DNA of 64,000 bases from Chalara sp. BL73 (Eukaryota; Ascomycota; Leotiomycetes; Helotiales), in the NCBI GenBank assembly GCA_918026815.1, contig CAKJVC010000014.1:868001-932000 (forward strand), written 5' to 3'. Position 1 is the stretch's first letter. Each line of letters begins with the position of its first letter. The notes below the pieces were generated by a model. It saw only the letters and a list, made by a program, of their open reading frames with translations. It searched no databases and was not told the origin of the DNA. A program made the translations under genes and the position numbers. This document shows positions 10,890 through 23,600 of this stretch, piece after piece.

Positions 10890-11638
10890 CTGTGTGTACG
10901 CGAAAACGTGGAAGATAACGGAGAAATCAGGATGCTACAGCTCAAGGAACTACTAGAATTGGCGTTGGGATCCATCATACCTTGGTCTCATGAACCCGTC
11001 GGGTCAAATCTTAGGCACCTTTAGCCTGCAAGATGGGACAGCGATATGAATTGCGTGACCACACGGCCTGTTACAGAAGGATATTTGACCAGTGTGAATC
11101 TAGTTGTGGTTATTGCTGCTTGTTCATTGAGAACGCGGACAATACGATGATCGACATTTTTCAAGTCCCTAACTTGCCCAAAGACCAGCCTACTTGGTGG
11201 AAATAGCTGGTGGCGAAATAATAAGCCCCTGTCTGATAAACTGCTGGCAGAATGATAACATTATAGGCTCCAGAAGCTGATGAGTTAATAAATTATTCTA
11301 TCACCGTTGGCTATCAAGTTGGCATGACAGACTACTTATGCCTTGCCAATTTCGCCTTTGAAGTTTTCAATTAACCGTGTGTGAATAGTTTCATAAATAG
11401 GTGTTCTTGTGTCTCCAGGGTACTTGAACCCCATAGAATCCGGTCCTAGAGACGAAACTGCACGTCCTGTAGAAGCAAATAGTCCTTGATCCCACCGCAT
11501 TCATCATAATTTATGCACCAAACACTTGGGTTGGAGTCACTTCCCAGGCACTACGTTGGAAGCGATAAAACCTAATGATACATGGGATACGCGTTCTGAA
11601 ATTTGTTCTATCGGAGGAGTTACTAAGCCCTGTCTCCC
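10890..11638. other. Intergenic, convergent 3' ends
   Basis: About 750 bp between the convergent small membrane protein and lactone oxidase genes. I see no coding potential or repeat. Confidence 0.5.
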
Positions 11639-13502
11639 CTAAAGCTCAGTGCTATGAGTATTCACAAACTCTGACTGTCTCAGAACATCAAAGCTTTCCT
11701 GGCTCGAGTTGCTGCTCGTCTCCCTTCCAACTATCTTTCCATGAACCTTCACGCCCTACACAGATTTGGGTTCAGCGAAGTCAAGGATCAAGGGCTAGAA
11801 AGATATAATCACTGCCAATAATACGAGGTCAACTTACACCTTTTTGGAAGTTTGTTCTCTCCACCTCGACTTCCTCTAATGCAAGTCTTGGTCCGTGTAA
11901 TAGGTACCTTCTGTGCCAGCTACAAGCGCAAAAGTTAGTCCCTCGAAGGCAATAAAAGGTGAAATATTGTGCTTGACTTACTCTCCAACGAACATCCCTT
12001 CTGGATCATGTTCCGTTCTAATATCCCTCCACTCTTCAAGATCTTTTCCATACATGGCATCGATCTCTTTGCCTGTTGTTTGGAAATTCTTCGCCCAATG
12101 AGGTCTGCCGCCAAGCTCTCTCATTAAATACTCAAATCCTTGATAATAATGTTCCATGCACGGAGGATCGGAGTTATATGGACGGTACAGGGTAGCATTA
12201 AGATATAAGGTTGGTTCATCTGTTGATGTCGGTTCCAGATATGGGCGTGGTGTTTTCGATTTACTGCTATCTGTGACACGGACCTCAACGGGAGCGTGGA
12301 CATACAGCTTCTCTGCAGAGAATGGAATTCCGTGCGGCATATAGTCAGGGTCATCAGGCGGAAGGTGATTCAGCCAGGAACTAAGCCGTCGTAGCGCTTC
12401 TGGACCTTTGGATAGTGGAATAGCCCACTCATTTACAAACTGCGAGTATAGACAGTTCATGAGCAATGCGTCTCTCGAAGGCTGAATAGCGGAGGTCGTG
12501 CTTCCATTAGCAAATCCGTATTGCATACCAAATACAAACCACTCTATCCATGGAAGAGTTTTAGGCACAAATTGAGCCAAGTATAAAAGGTTATGGTAAA
12601 CTTGATATCCAAGCCAGCCATCATAGTAAGACCCCTTTGGTGGCTTTGGGGTTTCCTCAGTTTTGTCGGCAGTCCATACCACCGCTCGTCGCGTATATGG
12701 GAACCACCAAACACGGACAAATTCACTTTGTGTCCAGAGCTCTTTATTCCAGGCGTTAAACATCTTGAGATCTGTGTCAACAACTTGTTTCCAGGATAGG
12801 GTGAAGGCAGGAACTGCTTGAAAGGTGATTTCCGTGATAATACCTAAGGCACCGAGAGAGATCAGGGCTGCACGAAATAGCTCTGGGTTCTCATCCGCAG
12901 AACAGCTCTTCGTTTTTCCGTTTGCCAAAGTGATCTTCAGAGAGATTATTGAGCTTGAGATAATCCCATGCCTTAGGGTGCTGCCATGTGTTCCAGTAGA
13001 AATCGCCCCAGCGATAGACTGATGGTTAATACTGCCTAAGTTTGGCATAGCTAGACCATATCTATCCAACTCTGCACTAAGAGCATACAAGCGCACGCCA
13101 CTCTGCATTGTCACCACGCGATTCTCCTGGTCAAAATGTAGTATCTTATTGAAGCTATCCAAATTCACCAGCCAACTGGAAGTACAGGTGAGGTCCGAGG
13201 GCGAATGCCCACTCCCAACGGTTGTGATCCTTCGTCTGCATTTCCGTGCAAGATTTATGACTTTCTCTACCTCAGTGATGGACTGAGGTTGAATGAATAA
13301 CTCGGGGGATGAGTGGAATGTTCGTGCCCTAGATTTCCACTGATCAGTAACTTGTTTTGGACAGTAATAAAGCTTTACTGGATGTAGCACTTCTGAATTT
13401 GCCTGCGAAAGCTACATACCATGTGGACTGGACATGATTCTTTGTGGCACGGAAAGGAATATTGTCCTCTGCAATCAACTGTGCGAAGATGGCGGGGTCC
13501 AT
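11639..13502 (-). CDS. ALO1: D-arabinono-1,4-lactone oxidase, 542 aa
   Basis: This flavoenzyme performs the last step of D-erythroascorbate synthesis, oxidising D-arabinono-1,4-lactone with release of H2O2, normally at mitochondria. Four exons (13502-13420, 13328-11982, 11919-11838, 11755-11639) give 542 aa, near yeast Alo1 (526). The FAD-binding PCMH domain has VGSGHSPSD (residues 65-73) with the histidine used for covalent flavin attachment (His69), then TSSWLVNLD and AGAISTGTHGST. The ALO C-terminal domain ends in GMFVGEWHRRYLL-like sequence split by an intron (the junction codon reads Asp: GMFVGDWHRRYLL). The first exon (MDPAIFAQLIAEDNIPF) is short and was found from the junction STW-ARTFHSSPELF. 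The last exon rests on splice signals and phase, and is the least certain part. Confidence 0.93.
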
Positions 13503-15248
13503 ATTAAAAAGTGTTGTTACTTATTCTTCATTGATGATGGCGAACTGTGGAAGTTGTAGATAAAGAAAGTTGAGCTCAGGGTGTTTTGAGGAAAATCTGT
13601 CACAAGTAACAGAGTCCTGGTCCGAGAAGTCACATCATGGTGGTTTGTGGTTGAGAGGGAACAGCTATGAAGCCACGAGGTCTAGAGGTCTCAACTTCTG
13701 GCGTATGTACAGGGATGTCATGGGTTGTAACCTCACCGCCTTAAGGAGCTGCAGGGCATCCAATTCATGGCCCACGTTTTCAAAACCAAGACTCCATCAA
13801 CTTTGGTATTTACTTCCATCAAAGCTGCACCTATTTGCCCCTCTCGAAATGGACATAGGGGAGGGGTCGTATTCGACAGACAGCGGCTCAGCAATTTCAA
13901 GTGCCCTAACCAGCAGTCTTGTTATATCTCGTCGTTCCTCTTTTGTCTTCACTCCCAGTTCGTGGATACATTTTCAATCCGATCTTTTGTACGGAAGACT
14001 ATCCAAGCACATGAACGCGTAATGATGTTTCATTCATTGCTATGCAGCTAACTAAGGTTAAGATAGGTGTCAACAAACAGGCCAGCATTCAGCACAAGTA
14101 GATATTGACCGACGTGGGAGGGTTTCGTAGTGTTCGTCCTGACAGCTTCTGCACTGCTTACAGTATATGCCGTTTGTACAACAGTAGCAATGGATTGTGT
14201 AATCCCAAATACATCGGTTAGGAGTAACATAAGAGCCGAGATTCAAAATGCGTACCATTGCACTCCAGGTTTCACTCTGTAAGACTCCTGGTTGAGCTAT
14301 CTTGTAAGCTATTCTGTGCAGCATCAGTCTTCGGTTGATATCTGTCGCTGTGTCTTTCCACCAAGATTCATATCATTAAAAGGGCCCACCATTGCATACC
14401 TGTCAGACTGTTTTAGTTTATAATCATAGTAGATCGTGCAAGCTTAGCCATGAGGCTGTTATTTATTGATACAGCCACCTACGCCTTGAAAATGGAGAAA
14501 GTGTGCAAAGAATCTAGCCAAAGTCGCCAATTAAAGAAAATGCCAATAAGGACAGGCGAAGGATTGAGAAACTTCTCAACTCTGTAGGTGTAGCTTACAT
14601 TATGGCCAATTCTCATTAGATCTCCAAAAATTGCGTTGGCAATTTGATATCCCTGGGTGCTGCACCTGATTACTTGCAGTATCTTTATCCTACTGCTATC
14701 GCTGGTGAAATGCAGACAGTGACGTCTTACTCGTTACAGGAAAGGTGACATCATCAAAAGCTGCGCAGTGAAGAATTCTTACTTCATCAAGTTTGTTGTC
14801 CTGAAAGGCATTAAAAGATTTGGCCCATCGATCTGGAATCACTGATCGGTACCCCTTGCATATATGCTACTGGCGACTGACATGATAGATAACATTCTGA
14901 TTAGTATGGGATCACATGTATCACTTCCTGTTTATCAAGCCATAAATTTTCTTCAATCAAGACATATGCAATGTAGTAGTAATGAAGAACGAAGGCAATG
15001 CTACTTCTTCATCGGAATAGATTAGACTGTTATGGCTGGTGCATGATATGCCGGTCATCGGGCATTCTTTGCCGCAACGATGCCGGCTCGGATGGATGGC
15101 GGGGTTGAAGGAGGGGCAGACTAGGGCACGAAAGTAGCATTAAAGTAGTCATAATTTACCCAGACCTCACTTTATCTCAAGTACTACCGTGCATCCATCG
15201 ATATCGTATGTGCACCAGCTCGTCCGTACTTGGTTCTCAGAATACACA
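13503..15248. other. Gene-poor divergent interval
   Basis: About 1.75 kb between divergent ALO1 and the FAH-family gene. Frames at 13570-14022 (+) and 14048-14324 (-) have no ATG or no recognisable motif. Presumably promoters. Confidence 0.45.
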
Positions 15249-16401
15249 ATGTCTATTCCGTCTTTCACCCGTAAGGAATGTTCTTCTGATCACGTGTCTG
15301 CAACTCTACTTACGACTATACTCAGGACTTGTTCGCTTTATATCGAAAGCTACTAATGAAGTCCGCATCGGAAGACCAATCGACAAGGCAGTTGATGTCG
15401 GAGCAGCAATTAGAAGTGGCCATGATGTAGAAGTGTAAGCTGGAATCCTGGTGTTCTCCATGGCTTTGTCGCTGGGACCTCGAGTGCACAACGGAAGCTT
15501 GACTGGCACAAGACTTTGCAAGAATAGTTACTGACATCATGGATCAAAGAGACGTCTATAGCGGAATCTCTGTCCTCAACCCGGGAGACTCCACCAGCAA
15601 AACCGAATTTATCAGGACCCTGCTCTCGCCACTCTCAGCATCAGAAGTCGGCACGATACGCTGCATTGGTCTAAACTACGCACAACATGCACAGGAAGCA
15701 AAGATGGCGATCCCAACCATTCCAACTGTGTTCTTAAAACCAAACACATCACTAGCCGATCCTTTCCCAGCACCGACCATTATTCCAAAGCACGCGTTGA
15801 AGGATGACTGCTGCGACTATGAGTCTGAACTCACAATAGTAATTGGAAAGTCATGTAAAGATGTCTCCGAGGCTGAGGCTCTGGACTATGTGTTAGGATA
15901 CACAGCTGCCAATGACGTAAGCAGTCGTGCTAGTCAATTTGCCCAGTCCCAATGGAGTTATAGTAAGGGCTTTGATGGTGCTTGCCCAATTGGTAAGAAG
16001 AACTATATTATGGTATGGGAATCCTCTATTCACATTGATAAAGGTCCAACATTAGTATCGAAAGACTTGATTCCGGATCCAGGAAGGTTGAAACTGAAAG
16101 GCCTCAAGAATGGAAAGGTAATGCAGGAATGTGGTTGCGAGTAAGTCTTCCCAGAAAACTCGTTTTCAATTAAATTATCTGACCACGTGATAGTGATCTT
16201 ATATTCTCGGTACCTCAAATCGTTTCATTCTTATCACAGGGCACAACTTTGCCAGCCGGCACAATTATCTTGACTGGTACACCTGCTGGAGTAGGCTTTA
16301 GCTACTCCCCCAAGGAGTATCTCCGCGAAGGAGATGAATTTGCCGTAGAGATTCTCCCACATATTGGAACATTAGTCACAAAATTTGAAAACCAAAATTA
16401 G
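15249..16401 (+). CDS. Fumarylacetoacetate hydrolase (FAH) family protein, 292 aa
   Basis: Five exons (15249-15270, 15326-15434, 15550-15992, 16044-16140, 16194-16401) give 292 aa with every phase matching. The FAH fold is clear: IGLNYAQHAQEAK, PTVFLKPNTSL, metal-binding DYESELTIVIGK (Glu-x-Glu), GYTAANDVSSRASQ with the metal Asp, KGFDGACPIGPTLVS, GLKNGKVMQECG and LTGTPAGVGF. This subgroup (FAHD1/YcgM-like) includes acylpyruvate hydrolases and oxaloacetate decarboxylases and, in fungi, many uncharacterised proteins. It is shorter than true fumarylacetoacetase (about 420 aa), so a role in the final tyrosine degradation step is unlikely. The N-terminal RLVRFISKATNEVRIG domain is typical. The substrate cannot be read from sequence. 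Confidence 0.92.
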
Positions 16402-17243
16402 AGTAATAAGCTCATAAGCTTTTGGAAATATAGAGGCAGAGACTGCACTCAGAATAGCACCTATAAATATTGATTGGAGTGTCCTTTTGGAATATCAGTC
16501 TCTAACGCTTCGCTGTGATACAAAGCTCGAGGTATATAGCCTTCGAGCTTGCTGACCTGAAGCTTATTGTATGTGCCATGAGTTTTGACACCTTGGCCAA
16601 ATACTTAGACGACATGATAGATCGAATGCCTTTTTTGCAATAGCACACAAGATGATACTGCTCACTATCACAGCATATTTTGTTGTGGAAAATATAAACC
16701 TGCTACTGTATCTGGATGGAGATTTTGCAGATGTAGATTGTCTGCATGGAAGATGTTGAAATATGGTCATTCACTTGGAGTACGACATAGAGAAGGTCAT
16801 GCAACTCAGGGGGGATAAAAAGGAATAAAAAAGCAGAGAAACATTGCGGATCATAAAAGGAACGCACAACAGATCCATTGGCTTGAGACGAGAGCTAGGA
16901 CAAGGGTAATTATCACATGATGCAATTTTAATTGAGAGTTTACTGATATTGAGATTGTCATTTGGAGGGGAAGCTGCAGGCGAAACGGGTACCCTTGCCG
17001 CTCAAATGCTTATTCTTGCTAGGGCCTACATCACTAAAATCTGGAGCTCTCAACCATTCACAACACGGATCGCGAGAAGTGACACCATCACTATCCTCAA
17101 ATTACTAGAGTTTCGATGTCTCCAACTACCGCATTGTGACACAAGAGCGAGGCCTCGACATTTTCCGTTCGTTAGAGCTTGATCTCGAGGATACAGATCG
17201 CAAACGCCACCATCAATTGGGTGTTTGAAGCTACCCTGTCGCT
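16402..17243. other. Intergenic
   Basis: About 840 bp between two plus-strand genes: the 3' end of the FAH gene and the promoter of the Mam3-like gene. No gene seen. Confidence 0.5.
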
Positions 17244-19769
17244 ATGATGAGCACAAGAGGTCGCACGAGATATAATGGCCGAGGACCAAATGCAACCTCA
17301 GGACTCGCGAAGTTCCTATACCTAGGTCTTTGCAAGCTATCTTCTGTCTCTGCGGCGCCTCTATTTGAATATATAGGCATTGAAAAGAAGAAGCAGCACG
17401 AAGATGGACCACAGGACGCGAAAGATGCAAGTCTATGGCTATATCTAGGAGTGGCCGCCATTCTTGTGCTGCTCGGTGGTGCATTTGCAGGACTGACAAT
17501 TGCGTATGTATCACTTATATTCAGAGAATCAGTTGCTAACTTATTGCATAGATTGATGGGCCAAGACGGTGTTTACCTTCAAGTGATCGCAACCTCTGGT
17601 GAAGGCAAGGAGCAGAGGCATGCACAAAAGGTATATCGGTTGTTAAAGAGAGGGAAACACTGGGTTCTTGTGACACTCCTCTTGAGTAATGTCATCGTCA
17701 ATGAGACGCTGCCTATCGTCCTTGATCGTTCTCTTGGGGGAGGTTGGCCAGCTATACTTGGAAGTACCGCCCTAATCGGTTCGCCTATACCAAACAGCCT
17801 TGAAGGTTTCCGCTAACTGCTGGCAGTTATCTTCGGAGAGGTCATACCTCAATCAATTTGTGTTAGATATGGCTTGTCAATTGGTGCCTTTATGGCGCCA
17901 GGTGTCTGGTTGCTCATGCTAGTTCTTGCGCCAATTGCGTGGCCAACAGCGAAATTACTCGATAGATTGTTAGGTGAAGATCATGGCACGGTATACAAAA
18001 AGACTGGACTGAAGACATTGGTTGCATTACACAAAACTCTGGGATCCAGCCCTACGGATCGGCTCAATCAAGACGAGGTAACAATCATAAGCGCGGTACT
18101 GGATTTGAAGGACAAGGCGGTTGGAGACATCATGACACCTATGGAAGATGTCTTCACCATGTCTGCGGACACTGTCCTGGATGAAGATACAATGAACACA
18201 ATACTAAGTGCTGGATACTCGCGTATCCCCATTTACGAGCCAGGTAACGAGATGAATTTTGTTGGGATGCTGCTGGTTAAGATCCTGATTACATAGTAAG
18301 TTGTTATCATCTCTTTCTTATCCGAGATAGAGCTCGAGTTTCGGTCTCCACATCTCGACATGACGATGCACCTTGAGCGAAGAAACTTTCCCTAGTTTGA
18401 GGACAAAACACTCATATCAGTTCCTCTATAGTGACCCTGAAGACTGTAAAAAGGTCAGCGAATTCTCCTTAGCTACACTCCCGGAAACCCGCCCCGAAAC
18501 CAGTTGCCTGGACATTGTGAATTTCTTCCAAGAGGGAAAGTCTCACATGGTACTGGTGTCTGACTACCCCGGCGAGAACTATGGCGCCACGGGCGTTGTT
18601 ACCCTCGAAGACGTGATCGAAGAACTCATTGGGGAGTAAGTGACACTTCGCTGTTTAATACATTTATTTAACAGAAGATCAGGGAAATTATCGACGAAAG
18701 TGATGTCTATATTGATGTTCATAAAGCCATCCGACGCTTGGCCCCGGCGCCAAAATCGCGTATTCCAAAGGGTCATATCGTCGGCAATGCCGAAAATGGT
18801 ACTCACGAATGTACAGAAGATCACCTCATCGACCTTAGAGAAGAGGCCACTTCTCCCAAGAGGAAGTCAGCTAGTGAGAACAGGAGTGATAGCCCTGCTG
18901 TTGTCTTTGGAACCAGCCCAAAAACAACTTTCCTTCGACGTGCCTCTGCAGGTGCAGCAGATAGTGATACAATTCAGGTCAGAGCGAATGTAATTGATAT
19001 GCGTGAACATCTCAAACACCTAGGACCGTCAAACCTCGCAAGCCGACCCAAAACTACTCGATATCAGACTGTTAAAATCAAGCCTGGACTCGCAACCAGA
19101 CTCAGTGACTCGCGAGCAATCTCGGCCAGTCAAGACGCCGCTCTAGAGACACCTTATCAAGATTTGCCTGCACCTGGAGGCGGCGAAGGAGAAGGTCTCC
19201 TCAAAGATGCTGGTAGAGATGCTTCTGATGGTATCCATGCCTTGCAACAAGGATATGGATCTATTGGCGCGTCGCTATCAGCAGGCAAAACCCCAACATT
19301 CGAGCAGAAACAACCTCATAGTCCAATCCGAGAATCTCCATCGGCAGACACCCAAAATGATCGACAGCCATTATTACGGAATGGATCTGGGAAGGTATCA
19401 AGCCGTGGCAGCAGTGACACTGTTGGGTCAATACAATCCTATAACCCGAAACCACCGAGGAAGCGAGGTACAGCAAGAAGTGGTAGCATCACTGAGAATA
19501 TCATTGAGGCAGGTGGCGTCAGGAAGGTAGTGCTGGAGACCAATAGTAGTACCGAAGAAGGGGACGGAAGTGAAACAGGCTTTATAGCACGTGGTGGAAA
19601 AGGTGAAGATAGCATACCAAATGAAGCTGCTAATGGCAGTGGTGAAGTACAGAACTCGGAAGCGGTCAAAGGGGACGAAGTCAAGAAGAAGCGCAGGAGG
19701 ACTCGCAAGAAGAAGGGAGGCAAAAAAGAAGAAAGTTTAACAACATCTGGTTCCATCCAGGATAGTTGA
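17244..19769 (+). CDS. MAM3: Mam3/CNNM-family DUF21-CBS membrane protein, 748 aa
   Basis: Five exons (17244-17503, 17552-17778, 17827-18295, 18432-18635, 18683-19769) give 748 aa. Residues about 65-235 form a DUF21 transmembrane domain ([49 protein letters not shown]). Residues about 250-400 hold a CBS pair ([46 protein letters not shown]). These are hallmarks of the CorC/CNNM/Mam3 family. Yeast Mam3 sits in the vacuolar membrane and affects Mn, Co and other metal handling. The C-terminal 350 residues are disordered, rich in Ser, Gly and Lys, and end in a basic [15 protein letters not shown] cluster. Two adjacent ATGs occur at the start. Intron 3 (136 nt) is longer than its neighbours, but the flanking sequence joins exactly as in the family. 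Confidence 0.93.
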
Positions 19770-20665
19770 TAAGAGCTCTGGTGCTATGATTTGGTGGATA
19801 GCTATGGCTTGGGCTGGCGTGCCATGTATAAAAGTATTGTTCAATTGCAAGTTTAGCCTTGCACACGGCAACAAGAAGCTTATAAGATTACAAGCTCAGC
19901 GTTATGAAGATAATGTAAATATACATATTTGACAAACACTTCCATCTCTTTTTGTGATATTATCAGAGCATTTGATCTAGAATGGCCGTTAAAACACAAC
20001 ATGGACCATCAATACATAAGCAGACACCATTCAGCATCCAAAGATCCACAATACCTCCAGGAGTGTATCGAATACGAATTGATCTTCCTCTCACATTAGC
20101 TCTGACTAAGACCTGATGTGGAGCAAACATTAGAGAGAGCGGTAATGCGGCCGCTTGACCGCATTGTGACCATGAACTTCGCGATTTGACCAAAGAAAGT
20201 CTTTCGACCTTTGAAAATGCGTGTTTGTTCACGCGTTTGCTATTGGATTCATATGGTAGAACCTCGTGGCTATTTAGCGGGACAGCTCTACCAATATACT
20301 TGCTGAGATCTGCTTGCATCCTGCTTTCCTTGCTTGCACCGCATTCCATACCCATTTTCGAGCGTGTGCGGAACATAGGCATTTATATGAGGGAAGAGCA
20401 AGAACAGCTTTGGTGCTATGGTTGCGAATCGAGAGCAGGCGGTTGACAAATTATCCGAATTCTCTCCACCAGGTTCCTTCGCACCCCTTGGGAAGAATTT
20501 GCTGTGGATATCTACGGAAAGGATGCGCAGGACCTCGTATGCTACAATATCTATATTGAATCTATATCAGAAGTGAGAGTCAGCCCGCATTCCAGACCCT
20601 TCTGAAGTTCTCCGCAATATCAAACTCTTTTGCGCCACAAACATGAATCAAGAATAAAAAGAGAG
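19770..20665. other. Intergenic with a doubtful minus-strand frame
   Basis: About 900 bp. A minus-strand frame at 19963-20382 begins with ATG and would encode 139 aa (MPMFRTRSKMGMECG...). It has no recognisable motif and could be chance. The rest should hold the promoter and 5' UTR of the AT-hook gene. Confidence 0.4.
20643..20657 (+). promoter_or_regulatory. Minimal upstream ORF before AT-hook gene
   Basis: ATG-AAT-CAA-GAA-TAA lies in another frame and ends 8 nt before the main ATG at 20666. If it is inside the transcript, it could limit translation of the downstream frame, because reinitiation over 8 nt is inefficient. Confidence 0.45.
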
Positions 20666-23600
20666 ATGGAGGCGGGCACAAACAACTCGTCATCGTCTTC
20701 AGGGGGTGGATTCGCCTTTTTCTTTAACACTGGTGCTAATGCGCAGTATTTAGCACCAGAAAATGACGCTGCACGTCAGAATTTGGAGCAGCAGATCGCA
20801 AGGCGCACGAAGGAGCTTGAGGATAGGGTACGGCAAAAGAACGCTATTCGGAAGGCCCAACTTTCAGTAGCAGTGCCACACGACGTAGGAAATTCGCCGG
20901 CCCTGAGCTCGCGAGGAGAGAAATATATTGCGTCGGTAGAAATAGCAGGCTCAAATTTAGGAAAACAAGCGCAGAGGGAAAGGAGGGAGTTAGTAGAGCA
21001 GATTGCCGCCCGGAGAGAGATATCAGGGTTAAGATCCCAAGGAGAGCGATCCGCGATATCTGAGAAAAGGCTCCAGCCAAGCTCTACAAAGGAGCAGATT
21101 TCTGCTTCAAGAGATGCTTTAGAAACAGGGTTACTGAGAGAACAGACTGCTGCTCAAGGGGAGACATCCGAGCTAGGCTCAAAAATCGAGGAGCTTACTG
21201 TGGCTGAGGAAAGTCCGAACCCGAGCTCATCAAAAGAGCATCTTTCTGCAGTCACAACAAGCTTAGATTCAGTCTCGGGGCTAGGACAACTTGAGGCATC
21301 CAAAATGACACCGCTGCCGAGTTCATATGGAAATAAGAGTATTCTATCAGTTGATCTGCCCTTATCAACAATAGATAGACTTGCGTCTTTAGAATTCGCA
21401 GATCCACGGCTCTTGGCTGGGCAAGCTGCCTCTAATGCATCACCATCATTAGGGAAACGCAAAAGAGGGCGTCCGAAGAAGTATTTCCTAGATAACAAGA
21501 ATGAAATGCATGAAGGAGGGCATGAGTTGACTTCTAGTCACTACAGAGAATTAGAACAAGAACTGGCCAAAGCTCCGCATGATAAAACAAGTGAAGAAAA
21601 AGACAATGAAAGAATATTGTCGCACATCGACCAAGTTCCTAGAGTTGTTCCTAGAGCTATTCCCAGTTCAACGAATAATTTGGGTGTTCAGATTGGGGGT
21701 GATCTTTTAGAAGCTGGAGGAAAACGTTTGGAAGGCACCCGCGAACTTACAAAATATCTACACAACCACACAAAAGACCTGTCCGCACCCTTTCAAACTA
21801 GAGAAGGATCATCTAGAGCGATCGAAAAGCCTCTGACGGAATCTGGCGGAAGCGTATCTGCCCCAAATGATGCGATAAAAGTTGCGAGGACAACGCCATC
21901 ACCCGGCGTGCCCAATCTGGTTATCACGCGTTCACTACAGGACTCCTCGTCATCTTTACCCCTCGCCACATCAGCCATTGCAAAATATATAGAAAAGCTC
22001 AGTACTTCATATTCAGAACCATTCAAAAGATCATTTGATCCCGTAGCAGAAACTTCTCAACGGACAGAAACTGTGTCTGGCGCTGAATCCCCAATAACAG
22101 GTGAGATCTTTCAGCCTCTCCCACAATTCGACAACGCCGTCAACCCAAGATCACCACCTTTAAACTCTTTCGCAACCACGTCGCGTCCAAGCTAATTACC
22201 ATCTTCTAGGGTCAAGACATAAAATTCCTTCAAACGAGAAAGTCGTATCCAGCTCTCGAGCTATTTCGAAGTTCACCGACATCGAGGTACTTCTTGAAGA
22301 AGAAGTCCTTGAAGAGAGGAGAAGGCAAGCAGCAAGGCAGCAATTTGGAAGCAAGCAGCCCGTGGAAGTTATAGATCTCACTGACATGGCCACGCCTCCA
22401 CAGGATGAAGGAGAGCCCATGGATGGGGTTCAAGATGACAGTAGTAAGTTAGCCCCTTGGAACAAAGCCAAACACTTTAAAATGGCCTCAGGAGTTCTAA
22501 TATCTCAAAGATATAAATGTGAATAACGCCAACCTTCCACCTAAGCCACAGAGCCTTCAACAATCATTACCAACTACCAGTAGAGGTCGAGTACCCATTA
22601 GCCAAGTCGCTGTTATGTCTCAATCTACCAGTACATCTGGAGCAACCACCAATGGAAGTCAGCTACTGACTACCCAAGCCGCAGGTTTTCCTCAGCTCAC
22701 CAGTCAGACAGGACCGGCAACTTCTGCACAATTACCTACTACTCAAGTCGCAGACACTCCCCGATCCAGTACTCTACCACATACATTCCGGGACTCCACC
22801 GGCAAGATCTTCAGAGCGGATCAATACAGATCCTGCAGTAAGAACCATGGACGCGCCTGTCCACTGGCAAATTTCTCGCGAAAGATCCACAAGCCTACCG
22901 AATATAGAGGATCATGTGACCGACATAACTTGATAGGTCCATGGGCTCATAGTCCATTGATGACTAATCAATTAGGCGGTGGGGCAGGAGCTGGTAGTGG
23001 CCCACAACAGCCTGTAATTCTGCCCACAACAACCGTGCAGCCCACCGTAATCAACAAGGCTTGGACCCAGCTACAGCAAAGCTTGCATGCAATGGCTCAA
23101 GCTCCAAATTCTACTGCGACATCATCTGGCTCTGGGAATCAATCCGATCTCAAGCAAAGTCAGCTTGTACCTGGCCCTAATTTCGCCCAGGCTTCCTCTG
23201 GTCTCATTACAGAGCCTCCTACTCCTCAGTTGCATCGACAACCCGAACACTCCACCGCAAACAAGGTCCCTTTGGCTCAGCAGCTACCTGCAGTCAGTCG
23301 AGCTCCCAGACTGCTGCCATTTGGCACAAGAACTCTGGCACGTGATATCCTGCTTGCCACGAACTCTCATCCTTCGGAGCCGGGCTTGAATGCACATTTA
23401 CGTGTCCTTGCAGATCGGTATGATGACATTAACGATTTTACTGATCTGAGCACGATACGTTGGGATTTGCTTGAGTCAGATTCTTCGCCTCTACTAGCCG
23501 GTAATCGCCAACCCACTTCATATCAGAGCCTTAGACCGTCCGCTATGCCACCAGCAATCGAAAATGCACTACAAAGACCTCTCATTCACAATTCTCAGCC

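Noticed and set aside
13570..14022. 150-codon plus-strand frame
   Set aside because: It begins at a TTG and encodes a low-information Ser-rich sequence with no family resemblance.
15249..19769. Possible metabolic gene cluster around the FAH-family gene
   Set aside because: Neighbours (ALO1, Mam3-like) belong to unrelated pathways, and no synthase, regulator or transporter typical of a cluster is present.
19963..20382. 139-codon minus-strand ATG frame
   Set aside because: It has no motif or splice context and lies in the leader region of the AT-hook gene. Kept only as a note.
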